DNA of 6,001 nt, taken from positions 1-6,001 of the forward strand of contig JALSMD010000135.1 of assembly GCA_026987855.1 (NCBI GenBank), given 5' to 3'. Positions 5,500 through 6,001 of this stretch are shown one piece after another; position 1 is the first letter of the stretch; each line of letters opens with the position of its first letter. The stretch is from Candidatus Falkowiibacteriota bacterium. GTDB taxonomy: Bacteria; Patescibacteriota; Patescibacteriia; Patescibacteriales; JALSMD01. The position numbers and the translations under genes are program-made. The notes beneath the pieces are model-generated. The model was given only the letters and a program-made list of their open reading frames with translations, made no database searches and was not told where the DNA came from.

Positions 5500-6001
5500 C
5501 TAGAAAGTTCCTGTGCTTCCAAAGCCATTATTTCCTCGCTCAGTTTTGTCATTAATATGTGTTTCTATGATTTTTGGTGATTCAATTTTTTGAATTAAGA
5601 TTTGAGCGATTTTTTGCCCAGGAGCAATATGATATATGTCATGCCCTAAATTTATAAGATTAATTATTACTTCGCCACGATATCCGCTATCTATTACTCC
5701 TCCCATAGTATGTATCCCGTCTTTAGCTAAACCACTTTTATCCCAAATTAAACCAACATAACCTATTGGAATAGCTATTTTTATTCCAGTTTTTATTAAG
5801 GTCCGTTCGCCAGGTAGTATGCTATAATAATCTGTTGAATACAAATCAAATCCAGCATCATCTTGGTGTGCTTTTGTTGGTAATTTTGCTTTTGGATGTA
5901 AGCGTTCTATCTTTAAAACATCTTTAGTTTGGAGATTAAGGCTATTATGATTTCTAATTTTTTCTAAAGCATTTTGAGGTTGATTGTAAATAAAGAAATT
6001 A
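5500..6001 (-). CDS. dut: dUTP diphosphatase (dUTPase), N-terminus outside the window
   Basis: It hydrolyses dUTP to dUMP and pyrophosphate, keeping uracil out of DNA and feeding dUMP to ThyX, encoded next on the same strand. All five motifs of the trimeric family are visible: I, DDAGFDLYS (5863-5837); II, KSGLA (WDKSGLAKDGI), where PRSGLA is more usual; III, GGVIDSGYRGEV, with the catalytic Asp; IV, GQKIAQ; V, the C-terminal arm RGNNGFGSTG, ending five codons or fewer before the TAG. The TTG at 5844-5842 is the Leu of motif I, not a start: the frame continues open to the window edge, giving 166 visible residues. The core begins near LKIERLHPKAKLP (5917-5879); about 28 more residues precede it with no ATG, GTG or TTG codon, so there is an N-terminal extension or fusion. 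The dUTPase itself looks complete and active. Confidence 0.94.
   Translation of the reverse strand, partial: NFFIYNQPQNALEKIRNHNSLNLQTKDVLKIERLHPKAKLPTKAHQDDAGFDLYSTDYYSILPGERTLIKTGIKIAIPIGYVGLIWDKSGLAKDGIHTMGGVIDSGYRGEVIINLINLGHDIYHIAPGQKIAQILIQKIESPKIIETHINDKTERGNNGFGSTGTF

Noticed and set aside
5842..5844. TTG as the start of dut
   Set aside because: This codon is the Leu of catalytic motif I; starting here would remove the Asp-Ala-Gly-Phe-Asp part of the motif and the first beta strand.

Overview
The window is AT-rich, tightly packed DNA with small gaps, standard stop codons (TAA, TAG and TGA all end genes) and almost no Shine-Dalgarno sequences at the gene starts. The protein types point to a Patescibacteria (Candidate Phyla Radiation, Parcubacteria-like) genome: a coupling-ATPase tail carrying a CxxC-x17-CxxC zinc motif, a BcsA-like membrane glycosyltransferase, and a long two-domain ThyX. 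The lineage is inferred from gene style and composition, not from a marker gene. All open frames read through in the normal bacterial code, so the UGA=Gly codes of Gracilibacteria/SR1 are not supported.

Left part, plus strand (1-3277): the 3' end of a probable VirD4/TraG-like coupling ATPase that enters from outside the window; four bases later a membrane-embedded family 2 glycosyltransferase; then, after a 111-base gap, fmt (methionyl-tRNA formyltransferase). The first two are probably co-transcribed. fmt runs tail-to-tail into the next gene with a 9-base overlap of coding ends.

Right part, minus strand (3269-6001), in transcription order: dut (dUTPase, N-terminus outside the window), a 116-base regulatory gap, thyX (a 463-residue tandem ThyX), a promoter-like sequence and a strong A/T-flanked hairpin, then a DedA/VTT-family membrane protein. 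dut and thyX are consecutive steps of dTMP synthesis: dUTP to dUMP, then reductive methylation of dUMP to dTMP. The gap between them holds a -35/-10 pair, a 16-base dyad filling the spacer, and a pair of 10-base direct repeats.

The points most worth attention are: (i) the tandem ThyX, whose two halves each seem to have lost different active-site residues, so that a composite active site is possible; (ii) the operator-like architecture in front of thyX; (iii) a terminator-like hairpin lying between a good promoter candidate and the dedA-family start, which could act as an attenuator; (iv) dut, whose real frame continues through the right edge of the window, so that a start at 5844 would cut motif I in half. 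No RNA genes, CRISPR arrays, insertion sequences or origins were recognised.
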